A stretch of DNA of 64,000 bases, from assembly GCF_000023285.1 (NCBI RefSeq), contig NC_013162.1:1404501-1468500 (forward strand), written 5' to 3'. The stretch comes from Capnocytophaga ochracea DSM 7271. Its GTDB lineage: Bacteria > Bacteroidota > Bacteroidia > Flavobacteriales > Flavobacteriaceae. Position 1 is the stretch's first letter, and every line of letters starts with the position of its first letter. The position numbers and the translations under genes were made by a program. Positions 35,140 through 44,116 of the stretch are shown here, one piece after another. The notes beneath the pieces are model-generated. The model was given only the letters and a program-made list of their open reading frames with translations, ran no database searches and was not told the origin of the DNA.

Positions 35140-35354
35140 TATATCACACCAACCCAAAGGCAAATGAGCGAACCTTATAGTGAAGGATGAGCCAAAAATA
35201 ACTGAACGAATAACGATTTCCTGCTTCCTATATAGAAAATAGTGTAATTTCATTTATAAGAATAGAAAAATATTATAATTTAACAACCTTAACTATATCC
35301 TCCGTACATTTAACAGGACAAGAAATAAGAGTTGTGTATTTGCAATATTATTTG

Positions 35355-35362
35355 TAGCTTTG
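35355..35362 (+). promoter_or_regulatory. -7 box TAGCTTTG for the alpha/beta hydrolase gene
   Basis: TAGCTTTG with TTG at 35332-35334 (20-bp spacing), 31 bp before the ATG at 35394. Confidence 0.55.
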
Positions 35363-35393
35363 CGACATATTTTAACTCTAAACTATTGTTATA

Positions 35394-36311
35394 ATGAAAT
35401 TATTACCTCTATTATCTTTGATTTGCTTTGGAGTCTTTGCCCAAGAAAGAAACTATGACACCACACAAGTGAGTATTGATCAGGAAATACAAGGAACACT
35501 CTTGTCTCCTAAGAAGCAGAACAACACTCCATTAGCTATACTTATTGCAGGGTCAGGTCCCACCGACCGCGATGGAAATCAAGCACATCTAAAGAATAAT
35601 TCTTTAAAATATCTCGCCGAAGGTTTAGCAGAAAAAGAAATAACTGTTTTCCGTTATGACAAGCGTATCATTGCCCAAATGAATAAAGGTACTGTACAAG
35701 AGGATAAGGTCACCTTTGAAGATGGAGTAAACGATGCTCTCTTGGTAGTAAACTATTTCAAGGAAAAGTATAAGGATATCATAATTATAGGACACTCTGA
35801 GGGAGCTCTAATAGGACTTCTTATTGCTCAGAGAACACCTGTCTCTAAGTTGATTTCTCTTTCAGGAGCGGGCAGTAATAGTGCTACACTCATTGAAGAA
35901 CAAATAAAGAAGAATGCCCCTCAGCTCAAAGAGGAAGCGCAAAAAGTCCTCAATCTATTAAAAAAAGGAGAGCAAGTAGAGAATGTTTCTCCTTATTTGG
36001 CTCCTGTATTTAGGAAGAGTGTACAACCTTATCTTATCTCTTGGTTTAAATATAACCCCACTGAGGAGATAGCAAAGATGAAAATTCCGGTTTTTATTAT
36101 ACAAGGAACTAATGATTTACAGGTAGAAAAAAAAGAAGCTCAACTTCTCAAAGAAGCACAACCTAAGGCACAACTCCTCTTTGTGGAAGGAATGAACCAT
36201 ATATTAAAAGAGGTAAAAACAATAGAAGAAAATCAGCAATCTTACTTAAATCCAGATATACCTATTTCACCTAAACTTATAGAAGCTATTGCTCAGTTTA
36301 TCAAAAACTAA
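35394..36311 (+). CDS. Secreted alpha/beta hydrolase
   Basis: A 305-residue serine hydrolase with a short signal peptide (MKLLPLLSLICFGVFAQ). Features: oxyanion segment LIAGSGPTDRDGNQ, nucleophile elbow GHSEGALIG (Ser), Asp region IQGTNDLQVEKK, and catalytic His in EGMNHILKE. It is related to the periplasmic BAAT/dienelactone-hydrolase-like or peptidase S9-like group. Substrate is unknown. It lies 8 bp before the SDR gene, probably one operon. Confidence 0.85.
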   Translation: MKLLPLLSLICFGVFAQERNYDTTQVSIDQEIQGTLLSPKKQNNTPLAILIAGSGPTDRDGNQAHLKNNSLKYLAEGLAEKEITVFRYDKRIIAQMNKGTVQEDKVTFEDGVNDALLVVNYFKEKYKDIIIIGHSEGALIGLLIAQRTPVSKLISLSGAGSNSATLIEEQIKKNAPQLKEEAQKVLNLLKKGEQVENVSPYLAPVFRKSVQPYLISWFKYNPTEEIAKMKIPVFIIQGTNDLQVEKKEAQLLKEAQPKAQLLFVEGMNHILKEVKTIEENQQSYLNPDIPISPKLIEAIAQFIKN

Positions 36312-36319
36312 CATATCAA

Positions 36320-37129
36320 ATGAATACCCTAATATCTAAACAAATGGAACTAAATCGTATCAAAGGAAAAATCGCTTTTATCTCGGGTGCCAGTAGTGGG
36401 ATAGGTAAAGCGGTAGCCGAAAAGTTGGCACAAATGGGCGTTAATTTGATTCTCTGCGCTCGTCGGGCTGAGGTATTGGCAGAACTGAAAGCAAAACTCG
36501 AAAAAGAACACGCTGTGGAGGTTATAACCTTAGCTTTCGACGTGAGAAACTATCAAGAGGTTGCGAAAAATATCCAGTCCTTACCCGAAAAATGGCGACA
36601 AATAGATATACTCATCAACAATGCGGGCTTGGCAATAGGATTGCAACACCTCTATACTTACGCCATAGAAGATATAGACCAGATGATTGACACCAACATC
36701 AAAGGGTTTACCTATATTGCCAACAGTGTGATTCCGCTAATGATTGCCACCGACAAGGTGGGAACGATTGTGAACGTCGGGTCGGTAGCGGGTGAGATAG
36801 CTTACCCCAATGGCAGTATTTATTGTGCGACCAAGTTTGCTGTAAAAGCCCTAAGCGATGCGATGCGTATAGAGCTAATGGACAAGAAGCTGAAGGTAAC
36901 GACCGTAAAACCAGGGTTGGTAGAGACCAATTTCAGCAAGGTGCGTTTCAAAGGCGATGAGCAGAAAGCTGAGAACGTGTATAAGGGTATCACGCCCCTA
37001 TATGCCGAAGATATAGCCGACACCATAACCTATATCGTCAATCTGCCAGATAAAGTTCAAATCACCGATATTACTGTTACCCCGCTCCACCAATCGGATG
37101 CAATACACGTGTATAAATTAGCAAATTAG
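36320..37129 (+). CDS. SDR-family NAD(P)-dependent oxidoreductase (YdfG-like)
   Basis: Cytoplasmic short-chain dehydrogenase of 269 residues (an alternative start at 36344 begins MELNRIKGK). Cofactor motif SGASSGIGKAVAEKLA, NNAGLAIG, catalytic Ser in VGSVAGEIAY, and YCATKFAVKALS (YxxxK). The C-terminal LYAEDIADTITYIVNLPD resembles YdfG, a 3-hydroxy acid/serine dehydrogenase, but the substrate is not certain. Confidence 0.9.
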   Translation: MNTLISKQMELNRIKGKIAFISGASSGIGKAVAEKLAQMGVNLILCARRAEVLAELKAKLEKEHAVEVITLAFDVRNYQEVAKNIQSLPEKWRQIDILINNAGLAIGLQHLYTYAIEDIDQMIDTNIKGFTYIANSVIPLMIATDKVGTIVNVGSVAGEIAYPNGSIYCATKFAVKALSDAMRIELMDKKLKVTTVKPGLVETNFSKVRFKGDEQKAENVYKGITPLYAEDIADTITYIVNLPDKVQITDITVTPLHQSDAIHVYKLAN

Positions 37130-37185
37130 ATAATTTGCTAATTGCTAATTAGTAAATTATACTTACCTTTGTCACAAAATAACGT

Positions 37186-37602
37186 ATGATGTGGTTCGTT
37201 TTTGCACTACTTTCGGCTATCTTTGCTGCTCTTACCGCTATTCTTGCCAAAATAGGCATTGAAGGGGTCAATTCTAATGTAGCGACTGCTATCCGCACAG
37301 TGGTAGTTGTGTTGCTGGCGTGGGCAATGGTTTTTATCACCCAAAGTCAGCATAATATTGCCCAGATAAGCCAGCGCAGTTGGCTCTTTCTTATCCTCTC
37401 AGGAATTGCCACAGGGGCATCGTGGTTGTGCTATTACAAAGCCCTGCAAATGGGAGAAACTACCAAAGTTGTTTCGGTAGATAAACTAAGTATCGCCATC
37501 ACCTTTGTTTTGGCTATTATCTTCCTACACGAAGACTTCACCCTTAAATCGGTGATAGGTGTCTCGCTCATTACCATAGGTACCTTGGTGATGATATGGT
37601 GA
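37186..37602 (+). CDS. EamA-family small membrane transporter
   Basis: A 138-residue protein with four to five hydrophobic helices (FVFALLSAIFAALTAILAKI; AMVFITQ; LFLILSGIATGASWLCYYKA; FVLAIIFLHEDF; SLITIGTLVMIW), i.e. a single EamA repeat that would have to dimerise like small multidrug-resistance proteins. Substrate is unknown. A -7 box TACCTTTG lies at 37164-37171. Confidence 0.85.
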   Translation: MMWFVFALLSAIFAALTAILAKIGIEGVNSNVATAIRTVVVVLLAWAMVFITQSQHNIAQISQRSWLFLILSGIATGASWLCYYKALQMGETTKVVSVDKLSIAITFVLAIIFLHEDFTLKSVIGVSLITIGTLVMIW

Positions 37603-37819
37603 GAGTAGGAACGAAACGCTTGCACTAGCAGGACGGGCTAAATTTCCCCATAGAGAGGTTCTTAAAGAAATTAGGTTATTTACGATAGGTATAGGGTGCC
37701 TGTACCACACCTAAACCACGTATGTGGCACGAATATAAGAAGGAGATAGGAGAAAAATTTTTTGTTCGTTACGCCAAAAAAGACTACCTTTGCTCCCTAA
37801 TTTAATTAAAAAAACCGTT

Positions 37820-38761
37820 ATGAGAAAGCTGTTAATTTTAGCAAGCCTTGCTCTCATTGGAGTTGCTTGCTGCAAAAGTGATGATGACAATAACAATAAT
37901 AGCAATAACAAAGCTCCTGACCCTTGGGAAGAAAAGGTTATATTACCTACTAAGTACATCATAGAATATTCAGCAGATAGTTCCACCGAAATGGTTTACA
38001 CCCTAGAGGATGGTTTTATTAAAGAAGCAAAAGAGTACGAAATTTCTGGATCAGAACGAAAGGAGGTCAAACATTTGATTATTAAACCCCTAAAAGGTAA
38101 AAAGCTTCCTGCCAGAATAGATATTGATAAAGACGGTATAGCTCAAGAAGTTGTAGAATTTAGTTTCAATGACCAAGACCAAGTTACTGAAATTAAAAAA
38201 AGTGAATTAGGAAAGTTTTCTATGTCTATTACTTTTGACTACAAAGATGGGAAGCTAAGTAAATTTGCCCCTATCCCTTCAGTAGTTTACAATCTTACCT
38301 ACCCAGATGCCCATACTGTGGTGGCAACGGGTGATTCTGGATACGACACATATATCTATACTTTTAGCCCAGAAGGCAACTTGATAAAGAAGGTATACGA
38401 TAATCTCACAAACGGAGTAGTTTCTTTTAGAAAGACCTATCTATATGAGTATGATTTACAGAAGAAAAACCCCAAGAGAAACTTGCAAATACAACTTATC
38501 ACGTTAGCAAACACTCCTTTAGAAAATTACACCTTTTATGAGCTTTATGAAGCCACTAATAGCAAAAACCTTGTAGTGAAAGTATTCGAACGAACCCAAC
38601 AACTAGAAGACTCTAACAACCCTAGCTTAGGACTTACTAAAGGTAGCCCATACTTAAGTACAGAATATAAAAATGAAGCTAATAACCCGCAAGGTTACGC
38701 TACTAAAATTACCAAAGTGACGGACGGAAATGATGGTACTATTGAGAAATATGAGTACTAA
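37820..38761 (+). CDS. Hypothetical lipoprotein
   Basis: A 313-residue protein with a lipoprotein signal (MRKLLILASLALIGVACC), an Asp/Asn linker (DDDNNNNSNN), then a beta-rich region with repeat-like segments (EVVEFSFNDQDQVTEIKK; TYIYTFSPEGNLIKKVYD) reminiscent of RHS/YD-like antiparallel strands found in Bacteroidota DUF4595-type lipoproteins. Start chosen from the signal peptide; a TACCTTTG box lies at 37785-37792. Surface or periplasmic; function unknown. Confidence 0.75.
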   Translation: MRKLLILASLALIGVACCKSDDDNNNNSNNKAPDPWEEKVILPTKYIIEYSADSSTEMVYTLEDGFIKEAKEYEISGSERKEVKHLIIKPLKGKKLPARIDIDKDGIAQEVVEFSFNDQDQVTEIKKSELGKFSMSITFDYKDGKLSKFAPIPSVVYNLTYPDAHTVVATGDSGYDTYIYTFSPEGNLIKKVYDNLTNGVVSFRKTYLYEYDLQKKNPKRNLQIQLITLANTPLENYTFYELYEATNSKNLVVKVFERTQQLEDSNNPSLGLTKGSPYLSTEYKNEANNPQGYATKITKVTDGNDGTIEKYEY

Positions 38762-38818
38762 TACAAGCTGTGTCATACTTTATAGTTAGAAGAGAAGTAT
38801 CACTAAACTCAATTAAGA

Positions 38819-39559
38819 ATGTTAATAATAAAAAATCTCCACGCAGGTGTGGACGGCAAAGAAATCCTTAAAGGGATTGACTTAGAAATAAAAGCAGGCG
38901 AAGTACACGCTATTATGGGACCTAATGGAGCAGGCAAATCTACCCTTTCGGCGGTGATTGCGGGTAACGAAAACTTTGAGGTAACAGAGGGTGATATCCT
39001 CCTCAATGGCGAAAGTCTGTTAGAAGATGCCCCCGAAGAGCGCGCACATAAAGGTATCTTTATGTCTTTCCAATACCCTGTAGAAATTCCTGGAATATCA
39101 GTAACCAACTTCATCAAAACTGCTATTAACGAGAGTCGCAAGGCACAAGGATTACCCGATATGCCTGCTGCTGAACTCCTCAAAAAAATACGCGAAAAAG
39201 CAACCCTTCTAGAAATCAATCCTGACTTCCTTTCGCGTTCCCTCAACCAAGGATTCTCTGGCGGTGAGAAGAAACGCAACGAAATCTTCCAAATGGCAAT
39301 GCTCGAACCTAAAATTGCTATTCTAGACGAGACCGACTCTGGTCTTGATATCGACGCCCTACGCATTGTAGCTAATGGGGTGAATAAACTCAAAAGCAAA
39401 GACAACGCTGTGCTTGTTATCACCCACTACCAACGCCTTTTAGACTACATCGTCCCCGATTACGTACACGTACTTTCCGACGGTAAAATCGTAAAAACAG
39501 GCGACAAAACCCTCGCCTTAGAATTGGAAGCAAAAGGTTATGATTGGCTGAAAGGATAA
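38819..39559 (+). CDS. sufC: Fe-S cluster assembly ATPase
   Basis: ABC-type ATPase of the SUF iron-sulfur cluster assembly scaffold (SufBCD), cytoplasmic. The 246-residue protein has Walker A GPNGAGKST, the SufC-specific FQYPVEIPGI, signature FSGGEKKRNEI, Walker B IAILDETDSGLD, and ITHYQRLLDYI. sufD follows 12 bp later. Unusually, sufB is not upstream: a lipoprotein gene occupies that place. Confidence 0.96.
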   Translation: MLIIKNLHAGVDGKEILKGIDLEIKAGEVHAIMGPNGAGKSTLSAVIAGNENFEVTEGDILLNGESLLEDAPEERAHKGIFMSFQYPVEIPGISVTNFIKTAINESRKAQGLPDMPAAELLKKIREKATLLEINPDFLSRSLNQGFSGGEKKRNEIFQMAMLEPKIAILDETDSGLDIDALRIVANGVNKLKSKDNAVLVITHYQRLLDYIVPDYVHVLSDGKIVKTGDKTLALELEAKGYDWLKG

Positions 39560-39571
39560 GCAAATTAGACT

Positions 39572-40873
39572 ATGAATTTAAAAGACAAATGGGTAGCTAC
39601 TTTTGAGCAGTTCCCACATAAAGGCGATATATTAAAAGATATTCGCAAAGAAGCCCTTAGTTTCTTTGCTGAAAAAGGTTTCCCACATAAGAAAGTAGAA
39701 GCGTGGAAATACACCTCACTCTCTAACCTCCAAGCTACTGATTACAGCTTGTGGCAACCTATTCACAATAAAACAACCCTCTCACCCGAAGTGTTACACA
39801 AGTACGTTATCGCGGATTGTTATGTGCTTGTATTTGTAAACGGCTATTACAGTCCCGAAATGTCGAGCAAAGAGATTGCCGGCGCTACCATTACGCCCCT
39901 ATTAGAGGCGTTGCACAAGGGCGGAGAAGCCTTTATCAAAAAATACTTCAACGCCAATACCGAAAAGGGTGATGTATTCACAGCCCTCAACACGGCTTTT
40001 GCCTCAGAAGGGATTTATATAGAAGTACCCAAGGCAAAAGTAGTAGATAAACCCATACAGTTGCTGTATTTCAACGACAGAAAAGAACCCACTTGCTACC
40101 AACCGCGCAATATTATTGCAGTGGGTGAGAATGCACAGCTCAAAGTCATTGAAGTTCACCAAAACTTATCAGATACTGCTACGGCTATCCTTACCAATGC
40201 AGTAACCGAGGTATTTGTAGCCAAAGATGCTTTCCTTGATTATTACAAATTGCAAAACGACCGTTTGACGGCTTCCCTTATCGACAACACCTATATTTCG
40301 CAAGAAGCAAATAGCCACGCCAGCGTGCATACCTTCTCGTTTGGTGGGACACTCACTCGCAACAACCTCAATTTTTATCACCAAGGCGAGCATTTAGAAT
40401 CTACCCTCAAAGGGTTGAGCATCCTCAAAGGCACACAACACACCGACCATTATACACTGGTGAACCACGCATATCCTAACTGTGAGAGTCATCAAGATTA
40501 TAAGAGCATCGTAAGTGATGAAGCGACCAATGTGTTCAACGGTAAGATAATGGTAGAGCAAATCGCCCAGAAAACGAATGCTTATCAGCAGAACGACAAC
40601 ATTCTCCTCTCCGATAAGGCAACAGTATACACCAAGCCCCAACTCGAAATCTTCGCCGATGATGTGAAGTGCTCACACGGCTGTACCGTAGGCTCTCTCA
40701 GCGCAGACTTCTTATTCTATTTACAAACACGTGGGATAGGCAAAAAAGAAGCGTCTGCCCTACTCACTTATGCTTTTGCAAATACCGTATTAGAAAGCGT
40801 GAAAATCCCCGCTCTTTCGGAGTATATCAATCGCATTATTGCTAAGAAATTAGGGGTAACCGTAGATTTTTAA
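39572..40873 (+). CDS. sufD: Fe-S cluster assembly protein
   Basis: Scaffold partner of SufB in the SufBCD complex. The 433-residue protein has an N-terminal helical part (FAEKGFPHKKVEAWKYTSLS) and a long beta-helix core ending in DDVKCSHGCTVGSLSADFLF and YLQTRGIGKKEASALLTYAF, the SufB/SufD family signature. It is too short and lacks the SufB-type N-terminus. It forms a two-gene unit with sufC; no sufS follows. Confidence 0.95.
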   Translation: MNLKDKWVATFEQFPHKGDILKDIRKEALSFFAEKGFPHKKVEAWKYTSLSNLQATDYSLWQPIHNKTTLSPEVLHKYVIADCYVLVFVNGYYSPEMSSKEIAGATITPLLEALHKGGEAFIKKYFNANTEKGDVFTALNTAFASEGIYIEVPKAKVVDKPIQLLYFNDRKEPTCYQPRNIIAVGENAQLKVIEVHQNLSDTATAILTNAVTEVFVAKDAFLDYYKLQNDRLTASLIDNTYISQEANSHASVHTFSFGGTLTRNNLNFYHQGEHLESTLKGLSILKGTQHTDHYTLVNHAYPNCESHQDYKSIVSDEATNVFNGKIMVEQIAQKTNAYQQNDNILLSDKATVYTKPQLEIFADDVKCSHGCTVGSLSADFLFYLQTRGIGKKEASALLTYAFANTVLESVKIPALSEYINRIIAKKLGVTVDF

Positions 40874-40896
40874 TAGATGAAGTATTAATAAAAAAG

Positions 40897-40928
40897 AAAA
40901 GCCTACTTGAAATTTCAAGTAGGCTTTT
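40897..40928. terminator. Bidirectional terminator between sufD and purB
   Basis: A 32-bp perfect palindrome (AAAAGCCTACTTGAAA and complement) with T tails on both strands, between convergent genes. Confidence 0.88.
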
Positions 40929-40952
40929 TTATTGGATATTGTGGCTGTTGTT

Positions 40953-42284
40953 TTAAACTCCCGTATAGTTCTCGGGCGTTATAACTTTTAGTTCTGCCTT
41001 TACATCTTCATTCACTTCCAAGGTATCGATAAAACTACTGATAGTCTCGGCTGTGATAGCGGTATTAGTGCGCGTGAGGGCTTTGAGGGCTTCATACGGA
41101 TTAGGATAACCTTCACGACGCAAAATCGTTTGGATAGCCTCAGCTACTACTGCCCAATGGTCTTGTAAATCTTCGCGGATTTTATCCTCATTTAAAAGGA
41201 GTTTATTAAGTCCTTTGAGGGTAGATTGTAGGGCTATGAGTGTATGACCAAAAGGTACTCCTACATTGCGCAATACAGTACTATCGGTGAGGTCGCGCTG
41301 TAAGCGGGAAATAGGCAATTTTGCCGATAGATGCTCTAAAAGAGCGTTGGCTATACCTAAATTACCTTCGGAGTTTTCAAAATCAATAGGGTTTACCTTA
41401 TGAGGCATAGCCGAAGAGCCTACCTCGCCTGCTTTTATCTGTTGTTTGAAGTAATCCATAGAGATATATGTCCAAACATCGCGGTTTAAATCGATGAGAA
41501 TCGTATTGATGCGTTTGAGAGCATCGAAAAGAGCGGCTAAATGGTCGTAATGCTCAATTTGGGTAGTAGGGAAAGAGTGGTGCAAGCCTAATATTTCCTC
41601 TACAAAGCGGGTGCCGAAAGCCTTCCAATCGATATTAGGATAGGCTACCTTATGAGCGTTGTAGTTACCGGTAGCTCCCCCAAATTTGGCAGCATAAGGC
41701 ACTGATATAAGGGTTTGTAACTGCTGTTCTATACGAACGACAAACACCTCGAACTCCTTGCCTAAACGCGTAGGAGATGCCGGCTGACCGTGAGTGCGCG
41801 CTAGTAGAGGGACATCTCTCCATTGGGTTACTAAACTTCTCAGTTTGCTGAGCAATTGCTCCAAGGCAGGCAAATACACTTGTTGTACAGCTTCCTTGAT
41901 GCTAAGTGGAATAGCGGTATTGTTGATATCCTGAGAGGTGAGACCAAAGTGGATAAACTCCTTGTATTTTTCTAATTGCAGTTTATCAAAAGCCTCTTTA
42001 ATGAAATATTCAACCGCTTTTACATCGTGATTGGTAGTTTGCTCTATTTCTTTTACTTTTAGAGCTTCCTCTTCGGTGAAATTTTGGTAGAGTCTTCTAA
42101 GGTTGGTGTATCTTTCCTTAGGGAAATCGGCGAGTTGAGGCAAGGGGAGTTCACATAGAGCGATAAAGTACTCTACTTCCACTTGTACGCGATAACGAAT
42201 GAGTGCCATTTCGGAGAAGAAAGGCACAAGGGAGGTCGTTTTATCGGCATAACGACCATCGATGGGGGAAATTGCGGTTAACAT
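40953..42284 (-). CDS. purB: Adenylosuccinate lyase
   Basis: Catalyses two fumarate-releasing steps of purine synthesis (SAICAR to AICAR; adenylosuccinate to AMP). The 443-residue fumarase-superfamily protein begins MLTAISPIDGRYADKT, has HFGLTSQDINNTA, RTHGQPASPTRLGKE, and the flexible-loop signature GSSAMPHKVNPIDFEN. The length and the ISPIDGRY start fit the E. coli-type PurB. Confidence 0.97.
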   Translation of the reverse strand: MLTAISPIDGRYADKTTSLVPFFSEMALIRYRVQVEVEYFIALCELPLPQLADFPKERYTNLRRLYQNFTEEEALKVKEIEQTTNHDVKAVEYFIKEAFDKLQLEKYKEFIHFGLTSQDINNTAIPLSIKEAVQQVYLPALEQLLSKLRSLVTQWRDVPLLARTHGQPASPTRLGKEFEVFVVRIEQQLQTLISVPYAAKFGGATGNYNAHKVAYPNIDWKAFGTRFVEEILGLHHSFPTTQIEHYDHLAALFDALKRINTILIDLNRDVWTYISMDYFKQQIKAGEVGSSAMPHKVNPIDFENSEGNLGIANALLEHLSAKLPISRLQRDLTDSTVLRNVGVPFGHTLIALQSTLKGLNKLLLNEDKIREDLQDHWAVVAEAIQTILRREGYPNPYEALKALTRTNTAITAETISSFIDTLEVNEDVKAELKVITPENYTGV

Positions 42285-42334
42285 AATTTCAAATTAGAAA
42301 ATTAGTGAATTAACGTGAGTTTGATGTAAGAAAA

Positions 42335-42570
42335 ATATGGCTTATGCTACAGAAATCTTACAAATCTTAAAAAAATCAAACAAATAGGTAGTAAGCTACC
42401 TAAAAGTCTCGCACAGATCTCACAGATTACACAGATAGTCTTTCAATTGACAATTGATAATTGACAAATGTGATGGGCACGAATTGGCAACTGCGTTGCT
42501 GGATTTCACAGAATAGTAATGAAAAGACAATTGTAAATCAGTATTGTATATATAGAACTGACGTTAAATT
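42335..42570 (+). repeat. Second dispersed repeat, copy 1
   Basis: Shares with 49744-49886 the string of segments GCTACAGAAAT, ACAAATCTT, ATCAAACAAATAGG, AAGCTACCT, TCGCACAGAT, and at the far end AAATCAGTATT then ATATA and GAACTGA-GTTAAA. This copy has extra sequence inside. It fills the gap between purB and holB (42285-42581). Confidence 0.75.
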
Positions 42571-42581
42571 AGAAAATTTTC

Positions 42582-43703
42582 TCATTGCTTAGTGTGTAAT
42601 AGCCGGGTGAGTTTAATAGCTAAATCGGTGAAAATAACTTTGCCATTGCCATTGCGCTCTACGTGTAACTGGGCTTCTTCGAGGAGGTTGTGTATTGCCT
42701 CGATATTACCGCCGTGAATAAAAGGGGCAAATTTGGCAAGTTGAAAAGTAGGGTCGGCGAATTGTATATATACCAAACCAGAGGCGGTATAGTTCAGTAG
42801 GAATGCCTGACGGAACACCTCAGCGCAGTACTGCAAAAACTGTTTTTGCGCCTCCCGCCCTACGGTATTGATTTCGTCACTCCACTGCAAAAGTCCTTGT
42901 ATGGAGGCTTTGTTGCCACGTGCGCGGTAAGCTGTACGCACCCACGCAATAAACCAACGCTCAAAAATCGCTTCTTCGCTTTCTTTGTTGTTCATCAGTT
43001 GGAGGGCTTTGTTGAAGTTTCCTTGAGCGCGTAGAGCTATTTTGGTCGCTTCGGCATCAGCTAAACCACGTTCTACGAGGGCTTCTTTGATAGCATTCTC
43101 ACTTAGGGGCGGGAAACGCAGGATTTGGCAACGTGATTTGATAGTGTCTAATAGGGCATTTTCATCTTCTACCACCAAGAGAAAGACTGTTTTGTCGGCG
43201 GGTTCTTCGAGGAGTTTAAGAAGCTTGTTAGAGGCTTCGGCATTCATCTTCTCTGCCATCCAGATAATCATTACCTTATAACCACCTTCAAATGATTTCA
43301 GAGCTAACTTATTGGTAATCTCTTTAGCCTCATTTACCCCTATGTTGGCTTGTTTCTTCTCTATACCTAAGAACACGAGCCAATCAAAAAGGGAACCATA
43401 AGGCTGTTCTTTTACAAAAGCGCGCCATTCGTCCATAAAGAGAGCACTAATAGGGTCTTTTTTGACCTTGTCATTAATAGCTGTGGGGAAAGCAAAATGA
43501 AGGTCGGGGTGAGCGAGTTGGGCGCATTGAGCCTTTGCCTTGGGGTTATCGTGCGAAAGAATGAGAGTTGCGTAGGCGATTGCCATTGGCAGAGCGCCTT
43601 GTCCTTCGCCTGCCACAAATAATTGAGCGTGTGGAATGCGACCTGCTTCCACACTGGCTTGTAAATAGTTCTTTATTGTATCGTATCCTAAAATATTGTC
43701 CAT
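42582..43703 (-). CDS. holB: DNA polymerase III subunit delta'
   Basis: Clamp-loader subunit of the replisome. The 373-residue protein begins MDNILGYDTIKNYLQASVEA and GRIPHAQLF. The P-loop position reads GEGQGALPMA, lacking the GKT lysine, as in non-ATPase delta' subunits. EAKEITNKLALKSFEGGYKV, MNAEASNKLLKLLEEPADKT and IKSRCQILRFPPLS are typical. It is the last gene of a minus-strand run with the membrane protein and the M1 peptidase. Confidence 0.93.
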   Translation of the reverse strand: MDNILGYDTIKNYLQASVEAGRIPHAQLFVAGEGQGALPMAIAYATLILSHDNPKAKAQCAQLAHPDLHFAFPTAINDKVKKDPISALFMDEWRAFVKEQPYGSLFDWLVFLGIEKKQANIGVNEAKEITNKLALKSFEGGYKVMIIWMAEKMNAEASNKLLKLLEEPADKTVFLLVVEDENALLDTIKSRCQILRFPPLSENAIKEALVERGLADAEATKIALRAQGNFNKALQLMNNKESEEAIFERWFIAWVRTAYRARGNKASIQGLLQWSDEINTVGREAQKQFLQYCAEVFRQAFLLNYTASGLVYIQFADPTFQLAKFAPFIHGGNIEAIHNLLEEAQLHVERNGNGKVIFTDLAIKLTRLLHTKQ

Positions 43704-43743
43704 TGTTTAGGTGTTAGATGTTAGGAGTTAGTATATACTGATT

Positions 43744-44115
43744 TTAATAAAGCAAAGGTAATAAAAATAATACTGTTCCTAACAAAAATAGTATTGCCAA
43801 AAAGTGAATTACAAAACTATTTTTCCTCAAAAATATATATTGTTGTACTAAACGTATTGCCCAGAACAACGAGTTGCCAAGTAAGAAAACCTTACCTAAA
43901 TCAGTAGTGAGAAGTTCGTTAGTAAAACAAAAACAAACTATTGCTACTGCTACAAAATAATAAACTATTTGTATATTGAGAATTTGGATAATTCCGCGAT
44001 TAGCAAAACTGAGCTTGCGCACTTCTTCCTTCCATTTAAAAAGTCTCCAAAACAACAAATGGAAGACAGCGAAGAGTAAATTATAAAATCCTAAAAAGAT
44101 AATAACAGTATACAT
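43744..44115 (-). CDS. Small hypothetical membrane protein
   Basis: A 123-residue protein with four hydrophobic helices (MYTVIIFLGFYNLLFAVFHL; IVYYFVAVAIVCFCF; VFLLGNSLFWAIRLV; FLAILFLLGTVLFLLPLL). No family recognised. It lies 1 bp after the M1 peptidase gene and 40 bp before holB, so probably co-transcribed. Confidence 0.75.
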   Translation of the reverse strand: MYTVIIFLGFYNLLFAVFHLLFWRLFKWKEEVRKLSFANRGIIQILNIQIVYYFVAVAIVCFCFTNELLTTDLGKVFLLGNSLFWAIRLVQQYIFLRKNSFVIHFLAILFLLGTVLFLLPLLY

Positions 44116-44116
44116 T

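Noticed and set aside
37434-37986. Minus-strand ORFs in the 37.4-38.0 kb region
   Set aside because: They overlap the EamA and lipoprotein genes, which have promoters and signal/membrane features; the minus frames are low-complexity.
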